Assembly (NCBI GenBank): GCA_045128635.1
Contig: JBGVRS010000104.1
Coordinates: forward strand, 1-5,591
Direction: 5' to 3'
Length of the DNA stretch: 5,591 nucleotides
From: HGM12587 sp045128635
GTDB lineage: Bacteria > Bacillota > Clostridia > Lachnospirales > Lachnospiraceae
Part shown: piece by piece, positions 4,903 to 5,591 of the stretch
Layout: every line of letters starts with the position of its first letter
Numbering within the stretch: position 1 is the first letter of the stretch
Notes under the pieces: generated by a model
What the model saw: the letters and a program-made list of their open reading frames with translations, nothing else
The model's database searches: none
Told to the model about the DNA's origin: nothing
Translations under genes and position numbers: made by a program

Positions 4903-5591
4903 TTAAACAATTCCACCGTGCTTATATTGCTGTTCCCGAAGCTTATCCAACGATTTTGCTCCATCCTGGCTATACAAATCCAATAACTCCAAAAAATTGC
5001 CAGACTCCTTACACCCATGCAATAACATACGCATACTATCCGCATCTTTACCAAATAACATCCCCAACAGACTCATATCATACTGATTTTGACTATCACT
5101 TAATATTCCCTGCTGATGTAAATCCTCCATAAAACCATAAGTACGAACCTCGGAACCTATTCGCATCGCCACATTATATAAATCCGGATCAACAGTATGA
5201 AGATAATTTAGGTAGCGTGTTTCAATATTTTTATTGGGTGTGCCGCTCATCATCCAATTTGCTATATCTTCCAAAGATGCACCTACGGCAGCATCATCAA
5301 TCAAATGCATCTGCCATCTTCCGCTTTCCGTCTTTGTAAAAGTATATTTTCCATCTTCCGAATACAATGTATTTGACCATGAGTTTTTTGGAGCCGCCTG
5401 ATCTCTGACAAGCATTTCAAATGCATCCATTGCAGCTCTGTCCGGGATACACTTTTTTTCATCTGTTGGTAATTCCATTTTCCCCAATGCTACTGCTGTT
5501 TGCACCAGTTCATAATCCGATATGTTTTCTCCATGATAAAAATAAGATTTTTGTTCTTTCAATTTTTCAAATGAAGCCGGTAGTTTTACTT
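4903..5591 (-). CDS. Gene A: uncharacterised protein, N-terminus outside the window
   Basis: The frame is open to the right edge: codons for VKLPASFEK precede the first possible start (TTG at 5562), which has no SD. The true start therefore probably lies outside. The visible 228 residues end with YKHGGIV and a TAA stop. I do not recognise the family. After about 60 residues of mixed sequence comes a probable beta hairpin (LYSEDGKYTFTKTESGRWQM, about residues 75-94). The rest is mainly helical, with DIANWMMSG, TRYLNYLHTVDPDLYNVAM and a C-terminal SLDKLREQQ. There is no signal peptide or membrane segment in the visible part. It ends in its own terminator, so it is not cotranscribed with E-D; its promoter is not in the window. 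Co-orientation with E, D, C and B suggests the same theme. Confidence 0.8.
   Translation of the reverse strand, partial: VKLPASFEKLKEQKSYFYHGENISDYELVQTAVALGKMELPTDEKKCIPDRAAMDAFEMLVRDQAAPKNSWSNTLYSEDGKYTFTKTESGRWQMHLIDDAAVGASLEDIANWMMSGTPNKNIETRYLNYLHTVDPDLYNVAMRIGSEVRTYGFMEDLHQQGILSDSQNQYDMSLLGMLFGKDADSMRMLLHGCKESGNFLELLDLYSQDGAKSLDKLREQQYKHGGIV

Noticed and set aside
1..5591. CRISPR array, insertion sequence or toxin-antitoxin pair
   Set aside because: No regularly spaced repeats, transposase motifs or small paired genes are visible.

Overview
The window is A+T-rich DNA with strong AGGAGG-type Shine-Dalgarno (SD) sites and five consecutive minus-strand genes for soluble, charged, uncharacterised proteins. 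This points to a Firmicute of class Clostridia, most likely a motile member of Lachnospiraceae. That assignment rests on protein style and promoter type, not on a database match. No plus-strand gene is supported.

Layout, in transcription order (right to left). Gene A (4903-5591) runs off the right edge and ends at a good intrinsic terminator (4849-4886). Gene E (4021-4758, probably DUF6033-like) and gene D (3192-4010, charged helical protein) form a two-gene operon. D's SD overlaps E's stop codon, so translation is probably coupled. Gene C (2397-3059, 220 aa) and gene B (537-2171, 544 aa) follow, each with its own promoter. The cluster ends at a terminator at 456-485. Three open frames run upstream of the likely true starts. 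B, C and D are placed at internal ATGs 20, 32 and 18 codons downstream, because those ATGs have good SD sites.

Regulation is the most interesting part. Each of the three complete transcription units (E-D, C, B) has upstream a sequence resembling the sigma-28 (SigD/FliA) flagellar promoter, TAAA-N15-GCCGATAA. The octamers are GTCGATAT, TCCGATAT and GCCGATAA. In the E and C leaders the sequence AAACGGA(T/A)TT sits in a small hairpin 11-13 nt before the SD. This resembles a CsrA-binding layout, as known for flagellin (hag) leaders. The B leader is long, has three hairpins, and includes a terminator-like hairpin downstream of its own promoter. My working inference is that these proteins belong to the late flagellar (motility) regulon and may be flagellum-associated or exported by the flagellar type III apparatus. 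Their functions are unknown.

The left 536 bp hold no supported gene. On the minus strand there is a 20-nt tRNA 3' end (181-200) without a tRNA body, followed by an intrinsic terminator (136-170). This is what the distal attachment site of a tRNA-integrated element looks like, with the element lying to the right. Further left are a perfect palindrome (104-126), nested inverted repeats, a possible -10 box and an SD at the very edge. A minus-strand gene probably starts just outside the window.
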